This document shows positions 12,925 to 24,651 of a stretch of DNA of 64,000 bases, in pieces. The position numbers and the translations under genes are program-made. Numbering within the stretch: position 1 is the stretch's first letter; each line of letters opens with the position of its first letter. Location of the stretch: assembly GCA_949130495.1 (NCBI GenBank), contig OX422216.1, forward strand, positions 106,275,967 to 106,339,966, written 5' to 3'. Under the pieces are notes generated by a model. That model searched no databases, was not told the origin of the DNA, and saw only the letters and a program-made list of their open reading frames with translations. Source of the DNA: Sambucus nigra (lineage: Eukaryota > Streptophyta > Magnoliopsida > Dipsacales > Adoxaceae).

Positions 12925-12941
12925 TGAAGATTTCAAATGTT
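12925..12941. repeat. Target-site duplication of LINE1, right (17 bp)
   Basis: Exact copy of 7249-7265, marking the 5' end of LINE1. Confidence 0.95.
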
Positions 12942-13476
12942 GAGAAATCTAATCCCCCATGGTGACCAAAAGAAAGATAAGACTAATTCGGTTGGGTTTT
13001 TACTTGTTTATTTATCAAATATGAGATCATTCTTGATATTTTATTGGTTGAACTACCTTACTCATGACTAATTCGGTTGTTGACTCAGTGGTAGAATCTT
13101 ATCTTACTCAAAAAGTGACATGTCATCTTCCAAGGTAAACTTGAGACTCGGCTAATTTTTTAACTTACTTTAACCTATAATATGAAAATGTTTTTTTATA
13201 TCTCTGCATTTATGTCTTGCACAGTTCCCTATCCCATATACTATCTCATTTATAACCATGGAAAATATGATGTGTGCGTAAGAGTTTTAGGTGGTGAATT
13301 CAATTGCTTATGCATCTTGTTCATTTTTAGTAAGAGACAACCATTGCTCTTTTTTTACATGAGTGCCTTAATGACATAGTCAAAGATCAGAAAAGTTGTA
13401 GCCTTGAAGGGTTAAGAAACCTCCCACCACATGAAGTAAAGTAAGACAACATGTATAATTTGATTAATAGTCATAA
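12942..13476. other. Spacer between LINE1 and MITE
   Basis: AT-rich sequence of about 535 bases. No gene or element recognised. Before insertion it was continuous with the sequence left of 7249. Confidence 0.4.
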
Positions 13477-13944
13477 GGCCATCCACAATGGGTACCATAA
13501 ACCCATTGTGGATCCTTCAAAGTGTGTCAAAATGGGGAGAACATCTAGTAAAAGAGGGAGGGGATTTGTTATCCCTCCCTCGAACTTAAGGAGAGCTAAC
13601 GAATCTGCTAAGGGGGGACATGAGTTCAGACGGGAAAGCTTTGATCATTTAGCCATTAGACGTGGACCATTCCCATGACTGAGCTAGACGTGGGATAATT
13701 TCCCTTTTAGGAATTTCTAAACGTAGAACTCTTCCACGGCTGAACTATTCTACGGAATATTTGGGCATTCAAATTATTCCGCATCTGTCTCAAACATGGT
13801 AAAATTCCACATTTAAGAGTTCAGACGTGAAACTCTTATATGCTTGCCGGATTAATCTGGGTTTCCCACTATGAACCAACTTGATATCACATCCCTTAAT
13901 CCTCTAACTTAAGCGTATTTTTCATCCACCATTTGTGGATGACC
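13477..13944. mobile_element. Tourist-like (PIF/Harbinger) MITE
   Basis: The left end reads ggccatccacaatggg. The right end, read on the other strand, is ggtcatccacaaatgg, so the termini are imperfect inverted repeats. The 468-bp unit is flanked by the trinucleotide taa at 13474-13476 and 13945-13947, the target duplication typical of PIF/Harbinger elements. It has no transposase and depends on one elsewhere. The left end also contains a short internal hairpin (ccacaatgggtaccataaacccattgtgg). Confidence 0.75.
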
Positions 13945-13990
13945 TAAGTATATAATTATATTAGAATTAAAAACAATGACATCAAAATAA

Positions 13991-14003
13991 ACACATTTAT
14001 ATA
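13991..14003. repeat. Target-site duplication of LINE2, left
   Basis: acacatttatata, matching 19703-19715 with one C/T difference. Confidence 0.7.
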
Positions 14004-14155
14004 ACTTTTTTGCAGCTATGTAATTGGCGGAAAGGAAGAAATGATCTCCCTTCTCTCTATAAACACCTACCAAACTCTAACCAAACACCACCCTCTAACC
14101 AAACACAACCTCCAACCCCACCCCTCCAACCACCCTTATCACCACCACTTTTAAG

Positions 14156-15900
14156 ATGCTACTGCCTCGGTCAGATCCTTCAGGAGCCTCCACGCCCCCC
14201 CCCCCCCCCCCCCCCCAACTACCAATTTGGATGCCTCCCTTGAAGTTGAAAATGGACAGGTTTTGGAAGACTCGATGGGTGGTGGTTTCCCTTCCATTAC
14301 CTCTAATGGGGGAACTGAAGCAGGTCAATCCATTTTGGATGCGCATACTGGTAACCCCTTAGACTTCATCGATGCTAAGAGAATAAAATATGAATGAAGA
14401 GAAGAATCGTTACCTTGGATTCCTTCTGAGCAAGGGTTTCACACAAGAAGAGATCAATAGTGTTAGTGTGAAAGGCCGGTTAAGTATGGGGATGTACCAA
14501 CTACCAATGGAATATTCAAAAAGGGAGAGGACCTGCCTCCTGTGGCCACGTCGCAACCAAGTGGGAAGCAGGGAGTCTCCATTCAGAAGAATATTCTAAA
14601 AGGGTTTGACCTAACCACGAGTAATAAATTTAATGGAGTTAACCCACCTGTTGATAAGATATTGGACAACCCGATCTTGGAGAAGAAACTTAAATCTGGC
14701 CAAAATGAGAAAAGTAGGGCATACGTGGATTTGTCTTTTGATGGAGGGAACTTAAATACTATAGGGACCACTAGTGAAACTAAAACCTGGAGCTCAGTAG
14801 TGGCTGAGAGAAGAAAGACTAAGTTCAAACTCACTTATCACAAAGAAGTGGTAAGTGAGGACAGAATAGTGGTGAAACCTCCAAATGAAGTTGCTAAGAT
14901 TGGCTATGCCAAGTGGGAGAGTAGCTGCGTGGGGTTCTTTATTGGAAGACACCTACCATTCCAGGTGGTCAACAACTTGGCTAACAGACTATGGGACAAG
15001 TTATCTCCCATAAATAGGGTTTTTACTTTTTTAAGTTTCATAATATAACATGTAGAGATGATGTCGTTGAAAATGGCCCATGGCATTTGGCAGGTCACCC
15101 GATTATACTGTAAAAATGGCAACCAAATTTTAATTTCAATAGGGCTATGGAAGGGAAAGTCCCTGTGTGGTTAAATTCCATAATATTCCAATGCAATATT
15201 GGACAGAAGAAGGGTTGAGTTACATTGCTAGTGCTGTGGGAGTTCCCCTCTATGCCAACACCATTACTGAAGATATGAAGCACATTAGTTATGCGAGAGT
15301 GTGTGTGGATATTGAAGCATAAGCAACGTATCCCAAGTCTATGAATATTATAATGGAAGATGGTAATACTGCTTGTATTAATATTGAGTATCATTGTCTA
15401 CCCCATGTCTGTTCCCATTGCATTTCCTTTGGTCACTCTATCAATAAGTGAACTAAGGTTAAACGCATTTGGAAAGAAGAGAAAGACCAACAAAATAAAA
15501 CTTTGATCGATGTGACTGCCACTAGTAAGGATGAAGTGGTTGAGAGGTAGGAGTGGACTTTAGTTGGGAAGAACCAGATGAAGATGAGTACGAGTGAAGA
15601 AGGGAAGAATGCTGCCATGGAGGTAGGGGAACCAACTAATCCTATCAGGAATGATCAAAGGGAGGAGGAGAGTGCTGAAATGTAACCAAGTAAGTTAGTC
15701 AGTATATACATTATCACCACTTCCAACTCTTTCAGTGCTATGGATAGTGGAAGTGAGATGGAAGTAGCCCCTGAACCTACTGCTCTATCTAGACGTGTTA
15801 AGGCGATCAATGATCTGGTTGGGAAAAACTTGGGACTAGGTAATAATGTAGTTAACTCTGGGGGAAAGAGTAGGGCAAGGAATGGTGGAAAGGGACCTAC
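14156..15900 (+). pseudogene. LINE2 ORF1: DUF4283 / zinc-knuckle protein, broken
   Basis: The N-terminus encodes a short leader and then polyproline from a 22-base C run (14195-14216). This is followed by NEEKNRYLGFLLSKGFTQEE (14393-14452) and, in another frame, a 168-codon piece (14542-15048) with VVKPPNEVAKIGYAKWESS and GFFIGRHLPF of the DUF4283 region. The frame then shifts near 15045 and continues with DVVENGPWHLAGHP. Near 15280-15330 comes ISYARVCVDIEA, and near 15400-15450 the zinc knuckle C-S-H-C-x4-H-x4, whose last Cys codon has become TGA. LINE4 keeps TGT/TGC there. The C-terminal acidic tail ends just before the ORF2 start at 15901. It has at least two frameshifts and several stops. 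Confidence 0.8.
14195..14216. repeat. Poly-C tract (22 bases) in LINE2 ORF1
   Basis: A run of 22 C in the proline-coding start of ORF1. Length changes here shift the downstream frame, so this alone could have inactivated ORF1. Confidence 0.95.
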
Positions 15901-18900
15901 ATGATCAAGTTGGGATCTTGGAACATAAGGGGTCTCAATTCCCCTCAAAAAAAAAAAGAAGTGAATAAACTCATTAGAGACCATAAGTTGGATTTGGTTT
16001 GCTTGCTTGAATCAAAAGCGAGAAAAAATAACCTAGTTAATGTAAAGAACAACTGCTTTTTTAATTGGGAATGCCTTGATAATTTCCCTCTAGGGGGTGG
16101 GGTAGCTAGGGTCATTATGGGTTGGAACCCTAATAGTGTGAACATCCAGTTTGTCCAAGATCACCCTCAAGCTTTGTTGTGTAAAGTGAATATTTGTGAG
16201 AGAGGTAGCAATTTTTTTACATCCTTCATTTATGGGGATAATCTTCCAGCTAATAGGATTCAGTTATGGGAGTTTTTGAGGATGAATAGTCGGATTATGA
16301 ATGACCAGCCGTGGGTGTTGATGGGGGAATTTAATATGGTTAGGGATCAAGATGAAAAGAAAGGGGTGAATGGTATTGACATGGAGGCCACTTGTGATTT
16401 CAATAATTGCATAAATGACCTCCCGGCTGAGGACATGGTGACTAATGTACTTTGGTTTACTTGGAATAAGGGACATGAGGGAACTTATAATGTTCAATCT
16501 AGACTGGATAGGGTCTTACACAATGATTCTTGGCTCTCTTGAATCCCAGAATCTCAAGCTACTGTGCTGCCAAGTCGAATTTCTGATCACTCTCCAATAA
16601 TCATTATTCTTTTCCCTTCGAAACTGTATAGACCTAAACCTTTAAAATTCCATAACTTTTGGATGGCCCATGATGATTTCAATGAGACTCTCCTTGATTC
16701 TTGGACATATGCTAATGAGGGTAATCATATGATACAATTAAGAAAGAAAATGAGGACGTTGAAGGCAAACTTGAAAGAGTTTGACAAAAAAATTTATAAC
16801 CATTTATCTAGGAAGGTGGAAGAGGCCAAGGCAGCCCTGGATGAGGTTCCAACTAAGTTGGATAGGGATTGTGGCAATGTTAGAACCTAGGAAGAGGAAA
16901 ATAATTTATTATACAAGTATCAGGAGTTGATAAATGCATATGACTCCTACTATAAACAGCACTCTAGGGAGAAATGGCTACAGCTGGGGGATGGAAATAA
17001 CACCTTCTTTCATAAAAAGGCAAAGCAGGAGACTGCTAGGAGAAAGTTCATAAGCATTGAGGATGAGAATGGTATAATGTTTGAGGGGTCTAAAAATGTG
17101 GCCAACACTATAGTTAATTATTTCTATGAAATGCTTGGTACTACCAACCCATGTGAGGATCCTTCTCCTCTCTTAAATGAGGTGTTTTTTAAGAGAGTCC
17201 CTGACAGGTATGTTGAAACTTTGATTGCCCTAATTTCGAATGAGGAAATAAAGGAGGCCTTGTTTTCCATTGGGTCAGATAAGACCCCTGGACCTGATGG
17301 ATTTATTGTTCTTTTCTTTAAGAAGAACTGGAATGTGGTTGGAAATGATGTGACTAATGCTATCAAGTTCTTCTTCAATTGTAGTTGCCTTCCAAGATAA
17401 TGGAACTGTACAGCCTTGGCTCTCATCCCCAAGGTTCATATGCATGTTGGCATGAAGGACTTTAGACCTATCTCCTGTTGCAATACCATTTATAAGTGCA
17501 TTTCCAAGGTCATTGCCAAAAGAATGAAGCCTACCTAGCCAAGTTTTATCAACCCTAGCCAGGCAGCCTTTGTGAAAGGAAGATTCATCTCGGATAACAT
17601 CTTACTTCTTCAGGAAGTAATAAGAAACTATCATAGGGAGCTTAGCCCTCCTAGATGTACGCCAAAGATTGACCTCTTTAAGTCCTATGATACAGTGAAT
17701 TGGGATTTCATCATCAAGCTACTAAGGCACATGGATTTTCCTTCTATGTTTGTGGGATGGATCAAGGAGTGTATTACAACCACAAGGTTCTCTATTACCT
17801 TGAATGGCCAGCTTAATGGGTTCTTTGAGGGGAAGAAAGGACTGAGGCAAGGAGACCCCATATCTCTTTACCTTTTCTTATTACTCATGGAAACAGTTTC
17901 TTGTGTCGGGGATCGTACAAGTATAAATCCCAGCTTTACTTTCCACCCTAAATGCAAGGAGGTGGGTTAAAATCACTTGAGCTTTGCAGATGATCAGATC
18001 ATTTTTTGTGGATGAGACATCAACTCTTATAGACTTATTAAGGAGGCAGTGGTGGAGTTTTGTAGTGTCACAGGACTTAAACCAAATGCCAACAAGAGTA
18101 ACTTCTTCTCTTCGGGTACTGAGGAGGCTGCCATCAATGAGATTGAGGAGATTTTTGGGTTATCTCACAACAGTCCCCCTTCATGTACCTGGGTGTACCC
18201 CTCATTAATTCTAGGCTCAAGGCTCAAGGCTGAGGACTGCAGTAGGTTGATAGAGAAGATAACTGCTCGAATTAATGGGTGGGCTAACAGGTACTTAAGC
18301 TATACGAGTAGGTTACAACTTATTAAATTTGTCTTATTTGGGATACAGGTCTATTGGTCAACCTTTTCATTTTGCCCAAAGGGATGATTGCAAAAATTGA
18401 ATAACTTATGTGGGACTTTTTGTGGACTGGGTCAGACAGTAAAGACACTGGTGCAAAGGTTGCTTGGTTTGACCTTTGTAACACAACTGAAGCTGGAGGA
18501 TTGGGCATCAAACGTTTGGAGACTTGGAATGTTGCAGCCACCATGAAGCAGTTATGGAATATTTGCAGTAAGAAAGAGAGCCTGTGGGTGAAATGGTGCA
18601 ACACCTACAAACTTAAAAAAAAAAAAAAAAAAGTATTGGGGCCTTATCAATTCCGAATGATAACACCTAAAGATGGAAGAAGATTTTGCAGATTAGACAA
18701 AAGGGAAGACCGTTCATTAAGCACAAGATTGGTGATGGGAAAGACACCTTCTTATGGTATGACAATTGGCATCCCAGTGGGTCTTTATTGGATCACTACG
18801 GTGATAGAGTCATTTATGATATTGCGAGCAACCACAAAGTTGTGGTTGTTGATCATATCCATGGTAATAGGTGGTGGTGGCCCTCAACTACTTGGGAACT

Positions 18901-19573
18901 TATGGAAATCAGAGAGGCTATGTTGTTTTGTACTAGAGAGGGAATTAAAGATGAGGTGGTTTGGACTCCCACAAACCATGGATTCTCAGTTGGATCTGCC
19001 TTTAGGGATCTCTCCCCCATTGTGAATGCTAGAAGCTGGCATAAGATTGTTTGGAACAAGAATAATATCCCTAAATGCGCTTTCATTCTATGGTTGACGT
19101 GAAAGAAAGCTTTACATACTAAGGACAAACTATTTACGTGGGGCATTTAGGAGGATAACCTATGATGTAGTTGCAATCAGGACGTTAAGACCATTCCCCA
19201 CATGTTCAATGAGTGCAGCTATGCAGATTTTGTGTGGAAAGAGATCAGATTTAGAAACCAGGAGTATAGAGATAGGCTCAGTTAGGAGGAGGAGGAGATT
19301 CAAAATGCCATCACTAAATATGGGGGGTCAAATTTTGTGAATAGAATCATAAGTATTTGTTTCTCTACTACCTTCTATTGCCTTTGGATTGAAAGGAATG
19401 AGAGGCACTTCAAGGGAATGGCCAGTCCTAGGGACATACTTGTTAAAGAGATAGAGAGTATGGTTAGCGCCAGAGCCATGAGCAGGGAGAAAGGAAGAAG
19501 AAGCTATCAGAACTGGATGGCATGCTTGAATTGGAGTATACCTGATAGTTCTTTGAGTTATAATGTTATCTAG
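15901..19573 (+). pseudogene. LINE2 ORF2: endonuclease / reverse transcriptase / zf-RVT, broken
   Basis: Starts MIKLGSWNIRGLNSP. Endonuclease motifs are WNIRG, LLESKA, GEFN near 16325 (usual GDFN, so a catalytic Asp has become Glu) and SDHSPII near 16585. The same frame runs to about 18387 with RT blocks KTPGPDGF (near 17282), FKSYDTVNW, GLRQGDPIS (near 17840) and FADD at 17983-17994. It is interrupted by stops at 16540-16542, 16888-16890, 17398-17400, 17536-17538, 17968-17970 and 18013-18015. A frameshift follows near 18390. A second occurs at an 18-base A run (18615-18632) where LINE4 encodes LKRRSVWAI. The zf-RVT region (IPKCAFILWL near 19065) and the C-terminal WIERNERHF (near 19385) follow. 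Confidence 0.9.
18615..18632. repeat. Internal poly-A tract (18 bases) in LINE2 ORF2
   Basis: An expanded A run inside coding sequence, causing the frame change between the RT connection and zf-RVT regions. LINE4 has a non-expanded Lys/Arg codon stretch at the same place. Confidence 0.95.
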
Positions 19574-19702
19574 TACTACCTTTGATTTTGCTAGTGGTTG
19601 GTAAGTCTGTTGGGGAATGCCCCTCAGACTTTGTTTGGAGTTATCCTCATTTGCACTTGTAAAGTTTTTCTATAATCTTATACATAATTTTTCCCAAAAA
19701 AA

Positions 19703-19715
19703 ACATATTTATATA
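19703..19715. repeat. Target-site duplication of LINE2, right
   Basis: acatatttatata, directly after the poly-A. Pairs with 13991-14003. Confidence 0.7.
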
Positions 19716-20083
19716 TTTATATACATCGCTTACTCTATGAATATATTTTCAATGTTTAAACTTCCAAGGATTAGTTGTTAAAGATATATGGACTGGAGAT
19801 GAAAAGTGTGGAGTGCATATGAATATTGACATTTCACCATCTTGCATTTCCCATAAGATTATATAATTTCTAATCTGTTATTAACCTACTTAGTGTTTGT
19901 CAATAATGAAAACATATTCGGGTTCATTGCTTTAAAAAGGTTGATACAAATGTTGGTAGAGTAGCATTGCGTTTGGCGTGGGTCCCTCTAAAACCACTAC
20001 TTAAGGTGGAAGGTCAGGAGGAAGTTCCAATACATCTTCTAAAATGGTAAGTATACTAGGACATAAGTGTATTATGCCATTAA
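19716..20083. other. Spacer between LINE2 and the small MITE
   Basis: No gene or repeat recognised in about 370 bases. Confidence 0.4.
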
Positions 20084-20240
20084 GTCTTCGTTTGGTTTGG
20101 AGTGAATTGCTTTCACTTGTGTGAAATGGAAAATGATGAAAAGTATTTTACCTATCTGAATTTTTTTAAATTGTTTTTTATATATATGTTATAGGTAAAA
20201 ATACTTTTCATCATTTTACTTTTCACCTAAACAAAGATGT
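20084..20240. mobile_element. Small hairpin MITE-like element
   Basis: About 157 bases that fold back on themselves. The arm aaaatgatgaaaagtatttt..acctat near 20130-20153 is complementary to ataggt.aaaatacttttcatcatttt near 20191-20218. The outer arms (tcgtttggttt / cacctaaacaaaga) are also roughly inverted. Flanking ttaa at both ends could be the target duplication. The family (Stowaway, Tourist or hAT-type) is not settled. Confidence 0.55.
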
Positions 20241-20405
20241 TTAACCTAAATTAAATAGGACATGTTCTAATCAAATGAAAATTTAGATGTTATTCACTTT
20301 TAGGTACCCTCATGTGAATATCGTTCAACAGAATCTTTGGCTACAATTGTGCACCCTTTACCAAGAGACGTTTTAATTCTCGTACTCGACTGCATGTACA
20401 TATAT

Positions 20406-20973
20406 TGTTGTGTCTAAAACTAATTTGATTATTAGGGTGAGCCTTAGCTTAGTTAAAACCAATTATTATCAATCACATATACAATAAGAAAGATACTAGT
20501 TAGAGAGGGATGAGAGACAAAGGGAGAGACACGGGATTTTTACGTGGTTCAGCCCAATAAGGTGCCTACATCCACAGGTACAATACCACTAGATATTAGG
20601 ATTTTGTACAAGTCACTCTCTAGGGTTTTGGATAAACTATTTTTAGTTTCCCTTAGTTGAGAGAGGTAGTGAGCTATTTATAGTAATAAGAAGATAAAGA
20701 GATGGAATGCCTTTATACATTAGGTATTTACACCTTTACATTGTGATTAGTAGTTGTATATTATCCACGTGCATATGCATGGTGACTGTTGATATCCTCA
20801 CATGTGTTTCTTCACATTATTGACTGTTCATATTCTTGAGGGTGGTCGGCTAACATGCTGAATGGGGAGATAATGATGTCGGCCACTTTTATATGTTGTC
20901 TTTGGACCCACTGAGTATAATGATAGGCATCACCTTTTAATTGGTCCACCTGGTCGTGTTATTTTAGGTTATA
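20406..20973 (-). repeat. 3' LTR of the Tat element (568 bp)
   Basis: Aligns over its whole length with 43310-43881: shared 'tttgattattagggtgagcc', 'tacgtggttcagccca', 'agagaggtagtga', 'attggtccacctggtc'. In element orientation its first bases are mutated (TATAACC versus TGTAACC in the other copy). The pyrimidine-rich bases after 20973 would be the polypurine tract on the minus strand. Confidence 0.9.
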
Positions 20974-21383
20974 ATAAAATCCCCTAATACTTCATTCTTA
21001 ATTGCAGTGATTTAATAGTTGATCAGTTGTCGACCTCTGGGACTTGTTCATGTCTAACTATCATCCTGTGGCCAGTGGCAATGTTGTAAATAGTAGCAAA
21101 AATAGCAAACCACCTGGGGTACGCTTGTCATTTTGATTTCTGGAGAATTAAGACGTCGTCGAAATGTGAAGTGATGGTACACGTAATCATTTCATTTCCT
21201 GTAGCCCAGGGGGTGTCATAGAGTCCTATAAAACATCATTTCCTTCCGTGTTCTCCTCACCTTGAATTTCAAACTCTTCACCTTCTTCTCAAGTTTTTAC
21301 TTTTCCATTTGTGAGAGTTTTTGCTATTTTTTGTTTCATTGTAAGAATCCCTTTTTTCTTGTCTTTTCTTTCCTCTTTATCAA

Positions 21384-24300
21384 AATGGTATTTGTTATGG
21401 ATCAGGGTTCTTTATAGACAGTTAGGGAAATATATAGGGTTTCAGAATAGGTAAAAACTAAGTTTATAACAGGTTCTTGCGACTTTTCTCATTGGAGGAG
21501 GGTTGTTGAGTTTGGGATGACATTCGCTCCAAATTATTTATTTCTAGAGTTTTGTCATTACTTTGATGTGGTCCCAGCCCAAGTGGCTCCCAACACTTGG
21601 AGGGTAGTTAATGGAGTCAATCGAATTAATGAGCATTTTGGGATCAATATAGGAATAAAGGAATTAATTTATTGCTATAGTTGAGGGATCACCATTGATA
21701 GCATTTATTATTTGAAGACTAGATTTTCAAACAGAGCAGTAGTAGTAAATTTATCTGATTCTAATAAGGATTATTGGGATTATGGATTTATTGTAAAAGA
21801 CTATATATATATATGCCCCTCTTCTTGAGGGTGAGGACTACAATGGGTCCCGTTGCCCTCAGGATGGTCGGGCATAGGTCGACATTTGTTTATTCCGGTG
21901 TAATCTTTTTCTTTTGGGTTTTTCAGTTAATTTTACTATTGATTTCATTTTTTATCTTTATGTTTTGCAGAGAAGAAGAAGGATATTCCTCGTTCATCAA
22001 AGGTCAATTTTGTCGACCTGAAAGTTATTTGGTCGATCCAACAGAGGATATGAGAAGCTCATTCTCGTTCTTCATCCATTCTACTTGGTTACCATAATTA
22101 AATCACCTCTTTTGTCTCTTACATCACTGAACACATCCCATCATCCCCTATTAACCTAGAAGACCCAACTTCATCCTCATCGATCGCTGAATTATAATCT
22201 CCACCTCAGGCCGAAGGAAATTTTTCTGCTGGGGGAACATCTTCCTCCTTTTAATCCTTAGATCTCACGCTTGTGTCGACCACAGTTTCTTCTCTAAAAA
22301 TGGTTAAGGGGAAAATCCTTAACCTCCTTGCCAGTTAAAAATCTCCACCAACATCGAGAAAAAGAAGAAACCTGACATTGGGGGCTCTAAATACCCTATA
22401 GTAATTGAGTCTGCAGTAGTGAAGAGCTAGGTGCCCAAATTTAAAAGGGTGAAGAGGGGTTTGAAGAGGGGTCCAGCTACCCCTTTAGGTCTACTTAGGA
22501 AGGATCAAGCTGACCAGGGCCACGATAGTTCCTCTTCTATTATTATTAATCCCGGCCTAGCTCGCGAGCTATTTATAATAGAAGTCCTTCCAGCTGATGA
22601 GGTTGCTTCTGCTGCCCTTTCTCGGGCTAGGTTGGTCAAATGTGCCATCCACAACTTGACTTTGGTAAGTGTCATTTACTATTTCCCTATTGTTATGTGT
22701 CCTTATTGTTCACTAACTGGTGGTTATAAACGGTGGATTTTTGCAGTCCTTGGTTAATTATGACCAATTATTGAAGAGGGACAACTAGTTGAGGGAGCCC
22801 TCTATGGATGTGGGGACAGTATTCTAAGACATGCAAAAGTCTTTAAAGGGTGCCAAAAAATCCCATGAATGTGATAAGAAGAAATTGGAGGACTCCACCA
22901 AGAAGTTGGAGGATGGGAAGGCCAATGTCGAGAAGGTTGGAGGGGATGCCAAGAAGAAGGCCCACCAGGCCATAAAGGCTGCTCAGGAGCCTAAGAAGGT
23001 GGTCTAGGATGCTAAGGGATAGGTTCTTTAGTTTAAGGCCAAAATGAAGAAAGATAAGGAGGATGCCTACACCCGTGGGTGGGATAAGGCATTCTCCACC
23101 CTTGTTGTCCAAGTGGAGTACTTGAAGAAATATTCCTTCAATGAAAGATGGGATGCTGCCCTTACCCAAGTTGGCACTATAATGGACTCTGACCTCTTCC
23201 TCCAACACAATCCAAGCACTCTTCTAGAGATTAAGGAGGATGTTGTTGACGAAAAGGGAATAACAGTCATCATTGCTTCCACAGTTGACTATGATGGTGG
23301 CACGTCCTGAGGAGGAGGTGACTTAAAATAAGGAGAAGGTGTAAAGGTTGGGGTCCTTGTAATTTTCTTTTATAATTTTGTCTATGTAGTTGATAATCTC
23401 CATGCTTGTAATATCTTTCGCATTCTTAACAAAATTTCTCCTTTTCTAGTAATGATGTTGATTGGTTTTAAGCACTCTTTTATTTTCCATACTTATGTAA
23501 TATCATATTCGTGTCAGTTTAACTATAGGAAGGTTAGCTTAGTTGCTTCCAAAATTGAACTTCTTAAGAGAAGTAACCAGTTGTTTGAGGAAAGCTATGA
23601 GGATCCTGGTGAAGAAGAAATGGAGGAGGAGCTTGGCCTAGACTTTTTAACCAGGCTAAGGAAGCTTACCTTCACATGTGTAGGTTATTCCACTAAGTTG
23701 TGGAGATCAATGTCTCTTATCATGAAATGATACTCCAACTCTAACAAGATCACAAAGAAGCAGTTGCTAGCTTGTCGACAGATTATGAGAGAAAACTTGC
23801 CTTTCTCTTGAATGACAGTGGATTTGATGAGAAGTTGCAAGAATTATCCTCGGCATATTCCAAAAAGGAGTTTATATTGAAGTTTGAGGTGAAGAGTGCT
23901 CATAAGGTGTCTAGCCTCTTTGAATAAGAGAATAGCGTGCTTAAGGATGAGTTAGACGGTATCGAGAAGGCTGGTGATGATGACCAAAGTGAAGGTACCT
24001 TATTTTTTGAACAGGAGAATTCTCGACTAATGGAGGAGTTAGAGAAATGGAAAAAGTCCAAGGGGGTCCATCTTCGCGACAAGTGGTTGTTACTCGTCCG
24101 TCCATAGAATAGGATAGAACAAAGAAGACATTGGCCGAACAAGCAAATATTACCAAGAACCAGTTGGTGTCAAAAGGTTAACCGAAAAATTTAATCATCT
24201 CACTTATCATTTTCACAAGTAGCCCCGCACCATATAGACGAACGGATATGATGAGGCTTTGGCAAATTTTGGTGAGGAACTGGAGCAAGCTCGTATAGAA

Positions 24301-24651
24301 GGTTAAAAGTGGGGATGGATCAATGCTCTTACTATGATGAAGGTGCTTAAAGAAACTAGCCTTTGGTACCGGCATGACCCTAGATGCTTAGACCAGCCCA
24401 CTCGTCCATTTAAGTTGGATACTTCATGGATCCATACCGATGCGATCCCTATTAGCCTCGTCGGGAAATATCTTCAGGATTATGGTCTGCGCAAAGACAA
24501 TGTACTTAGTCATCCCTTTCCCTGGGTGGATAAGACTAGTTTTAGTAGTCAGTCCAGGTTGAGGGAATCGAGAACAACCGTTATTCCCTCAGCTTTAGTT
24601 ATTCCTCCTGCTGGGATGGAGAAAGCTTTAGGAAAACTCCCAATAGATTAA
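21384..24651 (+). pseudogene. Opposite-strand ORF of the Tat element ('putative gypsy type transposon', Transposase_28), spliced, broken
   Basis: It lies between the end of pol and the 3' LTR and reads against gag-pol. The first part (21480-21780) encodes FGMTFAPNYLFLEF, FDVVPAQVAPNTWRVVNG, YYLKTR-like and NLSDSNKDYW blocks, the hallmark of the plant 'putative gypsy type transposon' family. A basic Pro-rich linker (22431-22664) is followed by a canonical intron, 22665-22746 (gtaagt...ttgcag, phase 0). Then comes a Lys/Glu-rich coiled-coil-like stretch to 23310. Another probable intron is 21898-21970. Stops at 22786, 22825, 23005, 23020 and 23029 are all TAG or TAA, one C-to-T change from Gln codons. 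Later pieces (23452-23730 and 24334-24651) may be further exons or a second gene. Such extra ORFs are known in Tat elements. Their function is unknown. Confidence 0.75.

Larger units (their letters stand above)
14004..19702 (+). mobile_element. Full-length plant L1-type LINE (LINE2)
   Basis: A 5.7-kb plus-strand LINE with a 5' leader containing ctcccttctctctataaac (also seen in LINE3 and, more loosely, in LINE1 and LINE4), ORF1, ORF2, a 3' UTR and a terminal A run at 19696-19703. A 13-bp target duplication with one mismatch flanks it. Its protein sequence is clearly closer to LINE4 than to LINE1 or LINE3. Stops and two frameshifts make it inactive. Confidence 0.9.
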
